From JAMXLO01 sp963818775 (GTDB taxonomy: Bacteria; Pseudomonadota; Alphaproteobacteria; Acetobacterales; Acetobacteraceae), in contig CAWFUF010000017.1 in the NCBI GenBank assembly GCA_963818775.1, positions 1-64,000 on the forward strand: DNA of 64,000 nt, in the 5' to 3' direction. The position numbers and the translations under genes were made by a program. A model generated the notes under the pieces. That model saw only the letters and a list, made by a program, of their open reading frames with translations. It was not told the DNA's origin and made no database searches. This document shows, piece after piece, positions 35,097 through 43,741 of this stretch. Within the stretch, counting starts at the first letter, position 1; every line of letters begins with the position of its first letter.

Positions 35097-36035
35097 TCAG
35101 CCGGAGACGGTGGGCAGGCCGACCTGCTGGCGGATGTCGTTGATGATCTGCAGCACGCGCTGGCGATACGGCAGGTACTGCACACCGAACTCCTGCACCA
35201 GGCGCGCGTTGTCGATCAGGTAGTTGCCTGACGTGGCCTTGCCGCCCGTGTCATGCTCGAAGCTGATTCGCGCATCGGGCAGGAACTCGCGCACCATGTC
35301 GGCAATCTCGCCCAGGCTGATCGCGATGCCGCCCGAGTTGTACACCGCATGCTTCGGCTTGTCCGTGAGCAGCACGCGGGTGAACACCTCGGCAATATCA
35401 TCGACATGGATCGGGCAGCGCATCGCATCCTTGTAAGGAAACGAAATTGCCTTGCCCTGCGCCGGCTGGGTGATGATGTTCACGTGATCAACCGAGCCGC
35501 GCACCTTGTCGGGCCCCGTCACGTTGGCCGGCCGGATGGCGGTGATCATCATGCCGTATTTCTCGTTATAGTCCTGTGCCTGCCACTCGTTGAAGATCTT
35601 GTGCATGGCGTACTGCACTTCGCCATGGCGGTAGTCATCCTCGGTGATCATGCGGTCGCCGTAGTGTTTCTGCATGCCGTTCACCGCCAGCGAACTGGCG
35701 AACACCACACGCTGCACACCGACCAGCCGCGCCGCCTCGAAGCAGTTGTCCATGCCGAGGATGTTGAGCTTCATCGCGACATGAGGCGCATGCTCACTGC
35801 CGAGGAAATAGGACAGGTTGATGATGCGGTCCGGCTTGGCGCTGACGGTCGCTGCCATCACGTCGTCGAACTGCGTCACGTCGCCGCGCATCACGCGCAC
35901 CTGTTTGCCGAGGTCTTCGAACGAAGCGGCGCCGGGATTGATGTCCATGCAGACGATCTCCTCGCCGCGCGCCGCCAGCAGGCGGATCACCCGTGTGCCG
36001 ATGAACCCCGTGCCGCCGATGACGAATATTGCCAT
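35097..36035 (-). CDS. NAD-dependent epimerase/dehydratase-type SDR
   Basis: 312 residues of the extended short-chain dehydrogenase fold. GGTGFIGTRV binds NAD(P), SSLAVNG supplies the Ser, and YAMHK is the YxxxK catalytic pair (about residue 142). The C-terminal substrate domain includes RPANVTGP and HVDDIAE. Possible substrates are nucleotide sugars or small carbonyl compounds. First gene of a minus-strand run with the cupredoxin, PanE-like and AKR genes and the Dpp genes. Confidence 0.9.
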   Translation of the reverse strand: MAIFVIGGTGFIGTRVIRLLAARGEEIVCMDINPGAASFEDLGKQVRVMRGDVTQFDDVMAATVSAKPDRIINLSYFLGSEHAPHVAMKLNILGMDNCFEAARLVGVQRVVFASSLAVNGMQKHYGDRMITEDDYRHGEVQYAMHKIFNEWQAQDYNEKYGMMITAIRPANVTGPDKVRGSVDHVNIITQPAQGKAISFPYKDAMRCPIHVDDIAEVFTRVLLTDKPKHAVYNSGGIAISLGEIADMVREFLPDARISFEHDTGGKATSGNYLIDNARLVQEFGVQYLPYRQRVLQIINDIRQQVGLPTVSG

Positions 36036-36124
36036 GCCTGTTCCCTCCCATTGGGTGTCCTGGTGGTGCAGCCTAGCGCGATCAGGCTTCGCGCGACAAA
36101 AGCTTGGCTGTGGATCGGTCTCTT

Positions 36125-36146
36125 GTTACGATGTCAGTACCGTAAC
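36125..36146. promoter_or_regulatory. Dyad-symmetric operator-like site
   Basis: GTTACG and CGTAAC, a perfect 6-base dyad with a 10-base spacer, lie in the 131-base divergent region between the SDR gene (36035, minus) and the small secreted protein gene (36167, plus). Position and symmetry suit a dimeric regulator; no factor can be named. Confidence 0.3.
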
Positions 36147-36166
36147 GTCCTGAGGAGGACAGCATC

Positions 36167-36511
36167 GTGCTCCCACGGAACCGTCGAGCCATTTTGGCGA
36201 TAGCGCTGTGCGTCGCCACGCTGACCCTCCCGCAAAGCGCCTTGGCGCAGACGACGCCCCCTGTCGCCTCGCCACCCGCCATAGGACCCGACGGCATGTC
36301 CATGTCGGAATGGCAGGGCGTGAGCTGCCTGTGGGCAGGGGTTCTCGGCAGCGCGGCCGTGTTCTACTACAGCGATGTGCTGACCATCGCGGCGACCGGC
36401 GAGACCAACCCATTGCTCCTGGTTCCATTGGTGGTAACCGGCTTCCTCGGTGGCTGCAGCGTCGGCGCCAACGGATCGCCAGGCCTTACCTGGCTCTATC
36501 GCCACATGTGA
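36167..36511 (+). CDS. Small exported/membrane hypothetical protein
   Basis: 114 residues from GTG 36167; the start is fixed by GAGGAGGA 7 bases upstream. A signal peptide (MLPRNRRAILAIALCVATLTLPQSALAQ) is followed by a short Pro-rich stretch and two hydrophobic segments (about residues 50-70 and 78-102, Gly-rich). Probably an inner-membrane or periplasmic small protein. No family recognised. Confidence 0.65.
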   Translation: MLPRNRRAILAIALCVATLTLPQSALAQTTPPVASPPAIGPDGMSMSEWQGVSCLWAGVLGSAAVFYYSDVLTIAATGETNPLLLVPLVVTGFLGGCSVGANGSPGLTWLYRHM

Positions 36512-36527
36512 CAATGCGAGGCAAACC

Positions 36528-36902
36528 ATGCGACCGCACGCCGAAGCAAAGATCGCCCGTCTGTCGGAATCCGAAGCGGTATCGTTCGGCCCGCTCGCGC
36601 ACTACAACAAGCTGACCGGCGACGATGGTCTGCCGATCTTCACCGGCGTGCAGACCTGCAAACCCGGTTACCAAACGCCGCTACACTGGCATCCGTACGT
36701 CGAATGCCTGTTCATCATCGAAGGCACGATGGAGGCGTGGCTGGAAGGTCAGGAGGATAGCCCGGCGCAACTCCAGGTCGGCGACATGATCGCCCTGCCC
36801 GCCTGTGTGCCGCACGTGTTCCGCAATGCCGGTGAGGGCCAGTTGCGGCTCCTCGGCATCCACGGCTCGCCGACCCGGATCGTGCATCGCATCGAGGAGT
36901 GA
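36528..36902 (+). CDS. Cupin-domain protein
   Basis: 124 residues from ATG 36528 with GCGAGG upstream. A single cupin barrel: PLHWHPYVECLFIIEGTMEAW gives the first motif (two His and a Glu), and ACVPHVFRNAGEG gives the second (His). It probably binds one metal. No partner enzyme is obvious; it follows the small exported protein gene by 16 bases and is convergent with the regulator gene downstream. Confidence 0.85.
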   Translation: MRPHAEAKIARLSESEAVSFGPLAHYNKLTGDDGLPIFTGVQTCKPGYQTPLHWHPYVECLFIIEGTMEAWLEGQEDSPAQLQVGDMIALPACVPHVFRNAGEGQLRLLGIHGSPTRIVHRIEE

Positions 36903-36906
36903 CCGG

Positions 36907-37587
36907 TCAGGCTTCGAGGGCGATTCCGAACGTATCGCGCAAGCCGTCGCGCCCGGCCGCTGTGATCTTCACCGCGCGCGTGTCGCGCTGACGTGCAATC
37001 CAGCCCAACTCGAAGCAGCGGCAAGCCAGTGCGGCGCCGACGCGTCCCGCCAGGTGCGGACGACGCTCGCTCCAATCCAGGCATGGCCGGCAGAACACCC
37101 GCCGCCCTGGTGCCGGCGAGGCACCGAAATCATCGAGGAATCGCTGCCCCAGTTCGGTGACCTCGCCTCCATCTGTGCCCAGCGCGACATGGCCGCGGTC
37201 GCTCAGCGCATCGGCCAGCGCAACGCCGAGCCGCCCGGCCAAATGGTCGTAGCAGGTGCGGGCCGTTCGCAGCGCATCACCGCCGCGCCAAGTGGTCGGA
37301 CGCGCAGGCTCCGGACCGGTCACCGCCATCACGCCCTCCAGCATGGATCCCACCAGGGGCGAGGCCAGCCGGAAGTAGCGGTGGCGCCCCTGTTTCTCGG
37401 CCGCCAGCAGCCCACCATCGGCCAGCCTTGCCAGATGGCCGCTGGCGGTCTGCGGCGTCACGTGGGCCGCATAGGCCAGCTCCTTCGCGGTCAGCGCGCG
37501 TCCGTCCATCAATGCCGCCAGCATGTTGGCGCGCGCCGGATCGCCCAGCAGCGAGGCGGTCGCGGCAATGCGAGTGGAGTCACTCAT
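36907..37587 (-). CDS. ArsR-type winged-helix transcriptional regulator
   Basis: 226 residues with AAGGAGA just before the ATG. The N-terminal domain (SLLGDPARANMLAALM, LTAKELAYAAHVTPQTASGHLARLADGGLL, GRHRYFRL) is an ArsR/SmtB winged helix. The C-terminal half has a CRPC motif and a second wHTH-like segment (CRCFELGWIARQRDTRAVKIT), as in larger ArsR-like regulators. No classical metal-site motif is clear in the DNA-binding domain; the Cys pairs could sense metal or redox state. Targets unknown; it may control the divergent small genes or itself. Confidence 0.82.
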   Translation of the reverse strand: MSDSTRIAATASLLGDPARANMLAALMDGRALTAKELAYAAHVTPQTASGHLARLADGGLLAAEKQGRHRYFRLASPLVGSMLEGVMAVTGPEPARPTTWRGGDALRTARTCYDHLAGRLGVALADALSDRGHVALGTDGGEVTELGQRFLDDFGASPAPGRRVFCRPCLDWSERRPHLAGRVGAALACRCFELGWIARQRDTRAVKITAAGRDGLRDTFGIALEA

Positions 37588-37781
37588 GGCGTTCTCCTTG
37601 GCCTTGGCTCAACATAGGCGCCAGCGAGCGCCTGTGCGTGCGGTCATAGTTCGGCCGACGCCGAAGTGAATTCAGCATTCGCCCATTCGGCTGATACCGG
37701 CGCGGGAACTCCCAGAGCGCCAGCCGGCGCCGAATACCCGGCCTCAGCCTCACCTCGATCGGGGCGCGCGCCCTTGCGGCC

Positions 37782-38959
37782 TTAGATAGGCGCGATTATC
37801 GGATCATATCCATGGATCCAGGCGTAAGTCTCAGCCGATGCGGACGCAAACTGTCGCTCCATGTATGCCTGCGCCCGATCTGGATCGGTAAGCTCGTTGC
37901 TGATTCGTGCCATACGCTCATAGGAGCCGCGCACGATGCGTGATGTTCGGTCCAGGCGCGCGGTTTCGTAGCGTCGCAATGCCTCGGCGATATCAGACGA
38001 TGCTTCCAGGCACCGCGCGACGATTATGCTATCCTCTATCGCCATGTTGGCACCCTGACCAAGGATTGGAAGGGTAGGATGGAAGGCGTCACCTAATAGC
38101 GTCACGCGCCCGGCTGAGCAATGTTGCAACGGTGGACGGCCGATTAGCGCCCATTTGTAAGGAATGTCGATGGCGTCTATGATTTCAAGCACATCCTCAT
38201 GCCACTTGGCGAAATCACCTCGACACTCCTGCACGGTGCCAGCTTCTGACCACTCTCGATCAACCAATCATCGCGCCTAACAGTTGCGGCAATGTTCAGC
38301 AGCGTACCTCCCCTCAAGGGATAGGTGACAATCTGGCCAGAGGGTCCCATCCAAGCCGTAAAGGTTTGCTGTCTGAGCCTGACGGGCACACGCTCGATTG
38401 GTACAACCGCCCGCCATGCCATGAACCCTGTAAAGGTAGCGCTGCCTTCACCGAACAGATCGGCTCGAATACGAGAATGAACTCCATCAGCACCGATCAG
38501 AACGTCCCCGTAGAGCCGTTCGCCGCTTTCCAGCAGCAACGTCACTCCGCCTGTATCCTGGTCGAAGCCAACACAACGAGTACCGACATGAATCGCTCCC
38601 GGTGCGCGTCGCTCCAACGCCTTCGCTAAGGTCTGGTGCAAGTCGCCCCGATGCACCAGCCAGAAGGGCGCGCCGATTGCAGACGTATCCGTCGCCGGCA
38701 GCTGCCAAGTCTGGCCTGTGCTGAATAACCGCATCGCCCGACTTGTTGGCGGCGAAGCAATTCGCTCGATAGCAGGCCGCAATCCAAGCTCGGTCAGCAC
38801 ACGCGAACCATTCGGCGTGATCGTGACGCCTGCTCCAAGCTCATGAAGCTCGGGAGCCTGTTCATACACAGCAACTTCCAAGCCGCGCCGCGTTAGGGCG
38901 AGGGCAGCAGTGAGCCCGCCAATACCACCACCAGCAATAAGGATGCGCGTCTTACTCAT
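37782..38959 (-). pseudogene. FAD-dependent aromatic-ring monooxygenase (salicylate hydroxylase-like), single-base frameshift
   Basis: The N-terminal part, from ATG 38959, has the dinucleotide motif IAGGGIGGLTAALAL and VLIGADGVHSRIR. It reads RRDDWLIES and then loses homology at about 38254. The continuation in another frame (WSEAGTVQECRGDFAKWHEDV..., RVTLLGDAFHPTLPILGQGANMAIED) reaches the stop at 37782. One extra T at 38252-38254 would restore a protein of about 391 residues. The family hydroxylates aromatic carboxylates using NAD(P)H and O2. Either an inactive gene or a base-calling error; the remaining sequence is well preserved. Confidence 0.8.
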
Positions 38960-38987
38960 AGTTCACGCCCCTTTGAATAAAGTCCAC

Positions 38988-39019
38988 GTTCTCCTTAATG
39001 GAGTTCTATCCTGGAGAAC
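38988..39019. promoter_or_regulatory. Inverted repeat in the divergent monooxygenase/PPOX promoter region
   Basis: GTTCTCC (38988-38994) and GGAGAAC (39013-39019) are perfect inverted copies, with GGAGTTC between them, 29 bases upstream of the monooxygenase start and 75 bases upstream of the PPOX start. Possible operator shared by both genes. Confidence 0.25.
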
Positions 39020-39093
39020 AGTCCGAACTAAGCGTGCGTTCTGCGAGCGGCCTGTGCTAACCGGATGGGGACATTGAGCAAAGGGGCTTTTCG

Positions 39094-39531
39094 ATGCTGT
39101 CAGGTGAGCACGTCGCATTCCTGGCGTCACAGCGCGTCGGCCGCCTGGCGACCGCCGATACGCGCGGCAATCCGCACGTCGTGCCGGTATGTTTTGCGAT
39201 CGACAATGGCACACTATACGTGACGATCGACGAGAAGCCGAAGCGCGCGTCCACCCGCCCACTAAAGCGGCTGCGCAACGTGATCAACAATCCCTCCGTC
39301 GCCTTCGTCGCCGACCGCTACGACGAGGACTGGCGCCAGCTCGGATGGGTCATGCTGCGCGGACGCGCTGACATTCTGGCCGACGGGCTTGAGCACGACC
39401 GGGCGCAGGTGCTGCTGCGCGAGCGCTATGCGCAGTATCGTGCCATGCAGTTAGCGGAACTGCCGGTCATTGCGCTGCGCATCGAACGCGTGACGAGCTG
39501 GGGCAACCTCACCGTTTGCCCACCGGAGTGA
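39094..39531 (+). CDS. PPOX-class (pyridoxamine phosphate oxidase-like) flavin or F420-type protein
   Basis: 145 residues. The split-barrel pattern FLASQRVGRLATADTRGNPHVVPVCFAID, the KPKR motif before RLRNVINNP, and GWVMLRGRADIL are those of PPOX-class proteins related to the mycobacterial Rv0121 group. Cofactor could be FMN, F420 or haem; not decidable from sequence. Soluble. Divergent from the FAD monooxygenase. Confidence 0.82.
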   Translation: MLSGEHVAFLASQRVGRLATADTRGNPHVVPVCFAIDNGTLYVTIDEKPKRASTRPLKRLRNVINNPSVAFVADRYDEDWRQLGWVMLRGRADILADGLEHDRAQVLLRERYAQYRAMQLAELPVIALRIERVTSWGNLTVCPPE

Positions 39532-39572
39532 TTGCTTGCATCATTCCCGGCAAGCGGCGGGAGTGAAACGAT

Positions 39573-40361
39573 ATGGAGCTCAATCTCAGCGGCAAGACTG
39601 CACTGGTGACCGGTGCGAGCCGCGGGATCGGCGCGTCGGTTGCTCTTGAGCTCGCGCGGGAAGGCGTGCATGTCTGCCTCGCCGCTCGCGACAGGGCGAA
39701 ACTCGATGAGGTGGCCGCCAGCATCGCGACGATATCAGGCAGCAATCGCACCACCGTCATCGCCGGCGACCTGCGCGAGCCCGCTGCGGTGAAGGCCGCT
39801 GTCGATGCGGCGATTGCGGCGTTCGGCCGCCTCGACATCCTGGTGAACAACGCCGGCGCCACCAAGCGCGCCGACTTCTTCGCCCTGACCGAGGAGGATT
39901 GGCAGGACGGCTTCGCGCTGAAGTTTCACGGCTATGTCCGCGCCACGCGCGCCGCATGGCCGCATCTGCGCGAATTCCACGGCTGCATCGTCAACATCGT
40001 CGGCATCGGCTCGCGCTCCGGCTCGGCTGAATTCACCATCGGCGGTTCAGTCAACGTCGCACTGCTGAACTTCACCAAGGCGATGGCGGATATCGGCGTC
40101 AAGGAGGGCGTGCGGGTGAACGCGATCAACCCGGGCCTGATCGAGACCGAACGCTTCGGCCGCAACATCGAACGCGTGTCACGCGAGCATGGCTTCAACC
40201 GCGAGCAGGCCATCGAATTCCTGCTGTCCTCGCACGGCACGACGCGCGTCGGCCGACCGGAGGAGATCGGCTGGCTGACCGCCTATCTCGCCTCGGAAAA
40301 GTCCGACTTCATCCAGGGCTGCGTGATCGACATCGACGGTGGTGCGACGCGTTCGCTTTGA
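39573..40361 (+). CDS. Short-chain dehydrogenase/reductase lacking the YxxxK active site
   Basis: 262 residues. The nucleotide-binding half is classical: TGASRGIGASVA and LVNNAGA. In the catalytic half the segment that should hold Ser...YxxxK reads NIVGIGSRSGSAEFTIGGSVN: Phe154 stands where Tyr is expected and Gly158 where Lys is expected. The C-terminus (NAINPGLIETERF, RVGRPEEIGWLTAYLAS, IDIDGG) is normal. It therefore belongs to a divergent SDR group whose activity, if any, uses other residues. Followed after 13 bases by the MmgE/PrpD gene. Confidence 0.88.
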   Translation: MELNLSGKTALVTGASRGIGASVALELAREGVHVCLAARDRAKLDEVAASIATISGSNRTTVIAGDLREPAAVKAAVDAAIAAFGRLDILVNNAGATKRADFFALTEEDWQDGFALKFHGYVRATRAAWPHLREFHGCIVNIVGIGSRSGSAEFTIGGSVNVALLNFTKAMADIGVKEGVRVNAINPGLIETERFGRNIERVSREHGFNREQAIEFLLSSHGTTRVGRPEEIGWLTAYLASEKSDFIQGCVIDIDGGATRSL

Positions 40362-40374
40362 CCAGGAGCTTCTC

Positions 40375-41739
40375 ATGCCCAACGCATTTATCAATGCACC
40401 CGGCGACGTTACGGCACGGTTGACCGATTATATCGTAGCGGCGCGCTGGACCGATCTGCCAGCGGACGTGCGGCGCGAGACACTGCGTTCATTCATCAAC
40501 ATCGTAGGCTGCACGGTCGGCGGCGCACGGCACGAGGTGGTGGAGCTGGCCGACACGACGCTGGGCGAATACAGCGGCGACCCACATGCCACGGTGATCG
40601 GCCGCGGCCACAAGGCCGATGCGCTGCACGCCTGTCTGATCAATTGCCTGGCATCGAGCATCTACTCGTACGACGACACGCACGCCGAGGCGGTGGTACA
40701 TCCAGCGGGTCCGGTCGCCACCGCGGCGCTGGCGTTGGCAGAGCGACGGCCGGTCAATGGCGCTGATCTGCTGCTGGCCGTCGCACTTGGCATCGAGATG
40801 ACGTGCCGACTGTCGAAGGCGATCTCGGTGCCGCCGGCGCGCGGAACGGTCGCGTGGTCGCAGACAGGCATCACTGCGGGCGTTGGCGCGGCAGTCGCCG
40901 CGGCGAAATTGCTGAACCTGGATGCGACACGGCTGCAATACGCCATCGGCATTGCCCTGTCGCAGGCGGCTGGATTCCGCGTGATGCATGCAACGATGGT
41001 GTCATCGCTGATGCCGGCGCAAGGTGCGCAGACGGGATTGCGTGCGGCCGTGCTGGCGGAGCGAGGCTTCACTGCCTCGCCGGCGGCGCTGGAAGGCCGC
41101 TACGGATTCCTCGATGTGTTCGCTGACACGCCCCATGTTCCGGCGTTGGTCGATGGTCTCGGTGAGCGCTTCGAGATTTTGCGCAATACCTATAAGCCGT
41201 ACCCGTGCGGCATCGTGATCCATCCGATCATCGATGCATGCCTCCAATTGCGGCGCGAGCATGCAATCGATCCGGCGCAGGTGAGCACAGTGCGCATCAA
41301 GGCCTCGCCTGGCGCGATGGCGTTGTGCGATCGGCGCAATCCGCAGAATGAGCTACAGGCCCATGTCAGCCTCTACCATTGGACGGCTGCGGCCTTGATC
41401 CGCGGTGTGGCACGTATCGACGAATTGCGGGATCCGACGGTGCAGGATCCCGCGATCATGGAATTTCAGGACAAGGTGGAGGCCGTTGGCGATCCCGCCG
41501 TGGCGGCGGATGCGACGGTCGTGACCATCACGCTGAAGGATGGTCGCAGTCACACCTGCCGCATCGATCACTGCACCGGCAGCGCGAGCAATCCGATGAC
41601 CGACGCGCAGTTGACCGGCAAGTTCACCGACCTCGCTCAGCCGATCATAGGGGCGGAGCGAACGCAACGGCTGGTGGATCAATGCTGGTCAATCGAAGGG
41701 ATGGCTGATGCCGGCGACCTGTCCCGCGCGGCCGGATAG
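40375..41739 (+). CDS. MmgE/PrpD family protein (2-methylcitrate dehydratase-like)
   Basis: 454 residues from ATG 40375 with AGGAG 6 bases upstream. FINIVGCTVGGARHE, SYDDTHAEAVVHPAGPV (the characteristic D-D-T-H), GTVAWSQTGITAGVGAAVAAAKLL and YKPYPCGIVIHPIIDACL are hallmarks of MmgE/PrpD proteins. Members include 2-methylcitrate and aconitate-type dehydratases/isomerases; here, without other propionate genes, the substrate is open. Pairs with the preceding SDR gene. Confidence 0.9.
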   Translation: MPNAFINAPGDVTARLTDYIVAARWTDLPADVRRETLRSFINIVGCTVGGARHEVVELADTTLGEYSGDPHATVIGRGHKADALHACLINCLASSIYSYDDTHAEAVVHPAGPVATAALALAERRPVNGADLLLAVALGIEMTCRLSKAISVPPARGTVAWSQTGITAGVGAAVAAAKLLNLDATRLQYAIGIALSQAAGFRVMHATMVSSLMPAQGAQTGLRAAVLAERGFTASPAALEGRYGFLDVFADTPHVPALVDGLGERFEILRNTYKPYPCGIVIHPIIDACLQLRREHAIDPAQVSTVRIKASPGAMALCDRRNPQNELQAHVSLYHWTAAALIRGVARIDELRDPTVQDPAIMEFQDKVEAVGDPAVAADATVVTITLKDGRSHTCRIDHCTGSASNPMTDAQLTGKFTDLAQPIIGAERTQRLVDQCWSIEGMADAGDLSRAAG

Positions 41740-41767
41740 ATCAGGATATTCGCTGGCCGCTCTTTCC

Positions 41768-41855
41768 GTCACGGCCGAGCCTGGCTCGGCCATCCACGAC
41801 TTTGTCTGATGCGGGCAAGGAAGACGTGGATGGTCGGCACGAGGCCGCCCATGAC
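41768..41855. repeat. 88-nt composite palindromic (REP/BIME-like) element, copy 1
   Basis: Two inverted copies of a 35-base unit: GTCACGGCCG..CTCGGCCATCCACGACTT and the reverse complement of GTCATGGGCGG..GTGCCGACCATCCACGTCTT. They flank a middle segment TTGTCTGATGCGGGCAAGG. It matches the copy at 57877 in length, arms and middle. Lies after the MmgE/PrpD gene. Confidence 0.8.
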
Positions 41856-42094
41856 GATGAAGCGCTGCACTAGAGCCTGCGGTGTCGTGGGTCGGCTCGC
41901 CACGGCGCAGCGCGCGCGTGCATTGACTCGGTGTAGACCGCGCGGCCGCGCCGGCCCAGATCGTGTACCACGCCGCGGAAGCACGGGACCATGAGAGCCT
42001 CCCTCGCCCGGTTGCGCGCAACGTACCCGAGCTTGCCATCGCCTGCCACGCCCGGCACGCTTCGCCACCGCGGCAAGCCGGAAGGAGATGAGCG
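41856..42094. other. Intergenic gap before the M28-like gene
   Basis: About 240 bases of GC-rich sequence without a convincing gene. Minus-strand frames here read out of the palindromic element (GGLVPTIHVFLA) and are spurious. AAGGAG at 42082-42087 is the ribosome-binding site of the next gene. Confidence 0.4.
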
Positions 42095-43741
42095 ATGAAC
42101 AATTCAGTGCGTCAGTCGCTGTGCGAGGCCGTCGATGGCTCGATCCTCATGGGGCACATGCAGGAGCTCGCCCGCTGGGTGAAGCTTTCCGGTACGCCGG
42201 ATGAGCTGCAAAGCCTCGGCTACTTTCAGGCCAAGCTGGACGAGTACGGCTACCGCACCAGGCTGATCATGCACGACGCCTATATCAGTCTGCCAGGCAA
42301 GGCGCGTGTCGATGTGGACAACCATACACTGACCGCCATCACGCATTCCTTCTCGCGCAGTTCACCGGCCAATGGCGTGACGGGACGGCTGGTCTATGTC
42401 GGCGATGGCGACGCATCCGATTTCACCGGGCGCGACCTGCGCGGCGCGATCGTATTGATGGAGGGCATCGCCAGTCCGGGCCAGGCAGCGCACGCCTCGC
42501 GGGCCGGCGCCGTAGGTCAGGTGCAGATCAGCCCGCACGAGCATCTGCACGAGATGTGCGTCTCGCCGGTATGGGGGAGCCCTTCCGGTCAGACGCAGTC
42601 CGATCTCCCGACGACCGTGGTGTGCACGGTGTCCAACGCCGATGGCAGCACCCTGCGCGAGCGCCTGGCGCGCGGCGAGCAGCCAAAGGTGACGCTGCAT
42701 GCCGAGGTCGACACCGGCTGGCGGCAGACGCCAATACTTGAGGCCGAGATCGGCGGACCGGACGCGGATGGTCCGTTCATCCTGTACTCGGGCCATCACG
42801 ACACTTGGTATTACGGCGTGATGGACAACGGCGCGGCCAACGCCACCATGCTGGAGGTGGCGCGTCTCACCGCACGCGAGCGCGCGAAATGGCGACGCGG
42901 GTTGCGCCTGTGCTTCTGGTCGGGTCACTCGCATGGCCGCTATTCCGGTTCCACCTGGTACGCCGATCAGAACTGGAATGATCTGGAAAGACGCTGTGCG
43001 GTGCACGTGAATGTCAATTCCACAGGCGGCGTCGGCGCGACGGTCCTGAAGAATGCTGCGGCCGCGCCGGAACTGATAGCGCTGGCCGGCGATGCGATCG
43101 GCGAACAGGCGGGTTCCGAATACGCCGGCAAACGCATGTCGCGTTCCTCGGATCAATCGTTCTGGGGCATTGGCATTCCCGCGATGTTCGGCGCGCTCAG
43201 CGAGCAGCCGCCGGCGCCGGTGAAGATGCGCAACGCACTCGGCTGGTGGTGGCACACGCCGCACGACCTGCTGGACAAGATCGACGAGAAAAACCTGGTG
43301 CGCGACACGCGCGTCTACGTGCACACGCTGTGGCGACTGCTGACTGACCCGGTGCTGCCGCTCGACTTTGCCACGCATGCGTGCGTGCTGCTGGATGAGT
43401 TGGCCACGCTGCGTTCGTCGCTCGGCGAGCGCTATTCGCTGGATGGGTTGGTCGCAGCGGCGGAGATGCTACGCGACAAGGCGACGGCCGGCGGGCATTC
43501 AGATGCTGCATTGGTGCGTGCGTCGCGTGCACTGGCGCCGGCGTATTACACGAGCGGCGATCGGTTTACGCATGATCCGGCGCTGCCGTTGCCGGCATGG
43601 CCGGTGCTCGATCCGCTGCGCAAGCTGGCGAAGGTGGCCCCCGGCACCGACAGTGCGCATTTCCTGACGGTCAGTGCGACGCGTGCACGCAACCGGCTGG
43701 CTCACGCGCTGCGTGAGGCGACCGAGGCGTTAGGGAACTGA
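42095..43741 (+). CDS. M28-like (PA-domain) peptidase with altered metal site
   Basis: 548 residues. Residues 90-200 form a protease-associated domain, and the rest follows the M28 fold: YSGHHDTWYYGVMDNGAANATMLEVAR (His234/Asp236 region) and a C-terminal WWWHTPHDLLDKID. Elsewhere the usual metal residues differ: the expected Glu-Glu segment reads WSGHSHGRYSGS (His278, His280), and the late Asp-His reads SSDQSFWGIGIPA (Gln354). No signal peptide, so cytoplasmic. It may be an amidohydrolase-like member with a changed site, or inactive. Overlaps the convergent MaoC gene by 12 bases. Confidence 0.82.
   Translation: MNNSVRQSLCEAVDGSILMGHMQELARWVKLSGTPDELQSLGYFQAKLDEYGYRTRLIMHDAYISLPGKARVDVDNHTLTAITHSFSRSSPANGVTGRLVYVGDGDASDFTGRDLRGAIVLMEGIASPGQAAHASRAGAVGQVQISPHEHLHEMCVSPVWGSPSGQTQSDLPTTVVCTVSNADGSTLRERLARGEQPKVTLHAEVDTGWRQTPILEAEIGGPDADGPFILYSGHHDTWYYGVMDNGAANATMLEVARLTARERAKWRRGLRLCFWSGHSHGRYSGSTWYADQNWNDLERRCAVHVNVNSTGGVGATVLKNAAAAPELIALAGDAIGEQAGSEYAGKRMSRSSDQSFWGIGIPAMFGALSEQPPAPVKMRNALGWWWHTPHDLLDKIDEKNLVRDTRVYVHTLWRLLTDPVLPLDFATHACVLLDELATLRSSLGERYSLDGLVAAAEMLRDKATAGGHSDAALVRASRALAPAYYTSGDRFTHDPALPLPAWPVLDPLRKLAKVAPGTDSAHFLTVSATRARNRLAHALREATEALGN

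Noticed and set aside
41689..42102. Minus-strand frames containing GGLVPTIHVFLA
   Set aside because: They read through the palindromic element at 41768; this peptide is a familiar artefact of such repeats.
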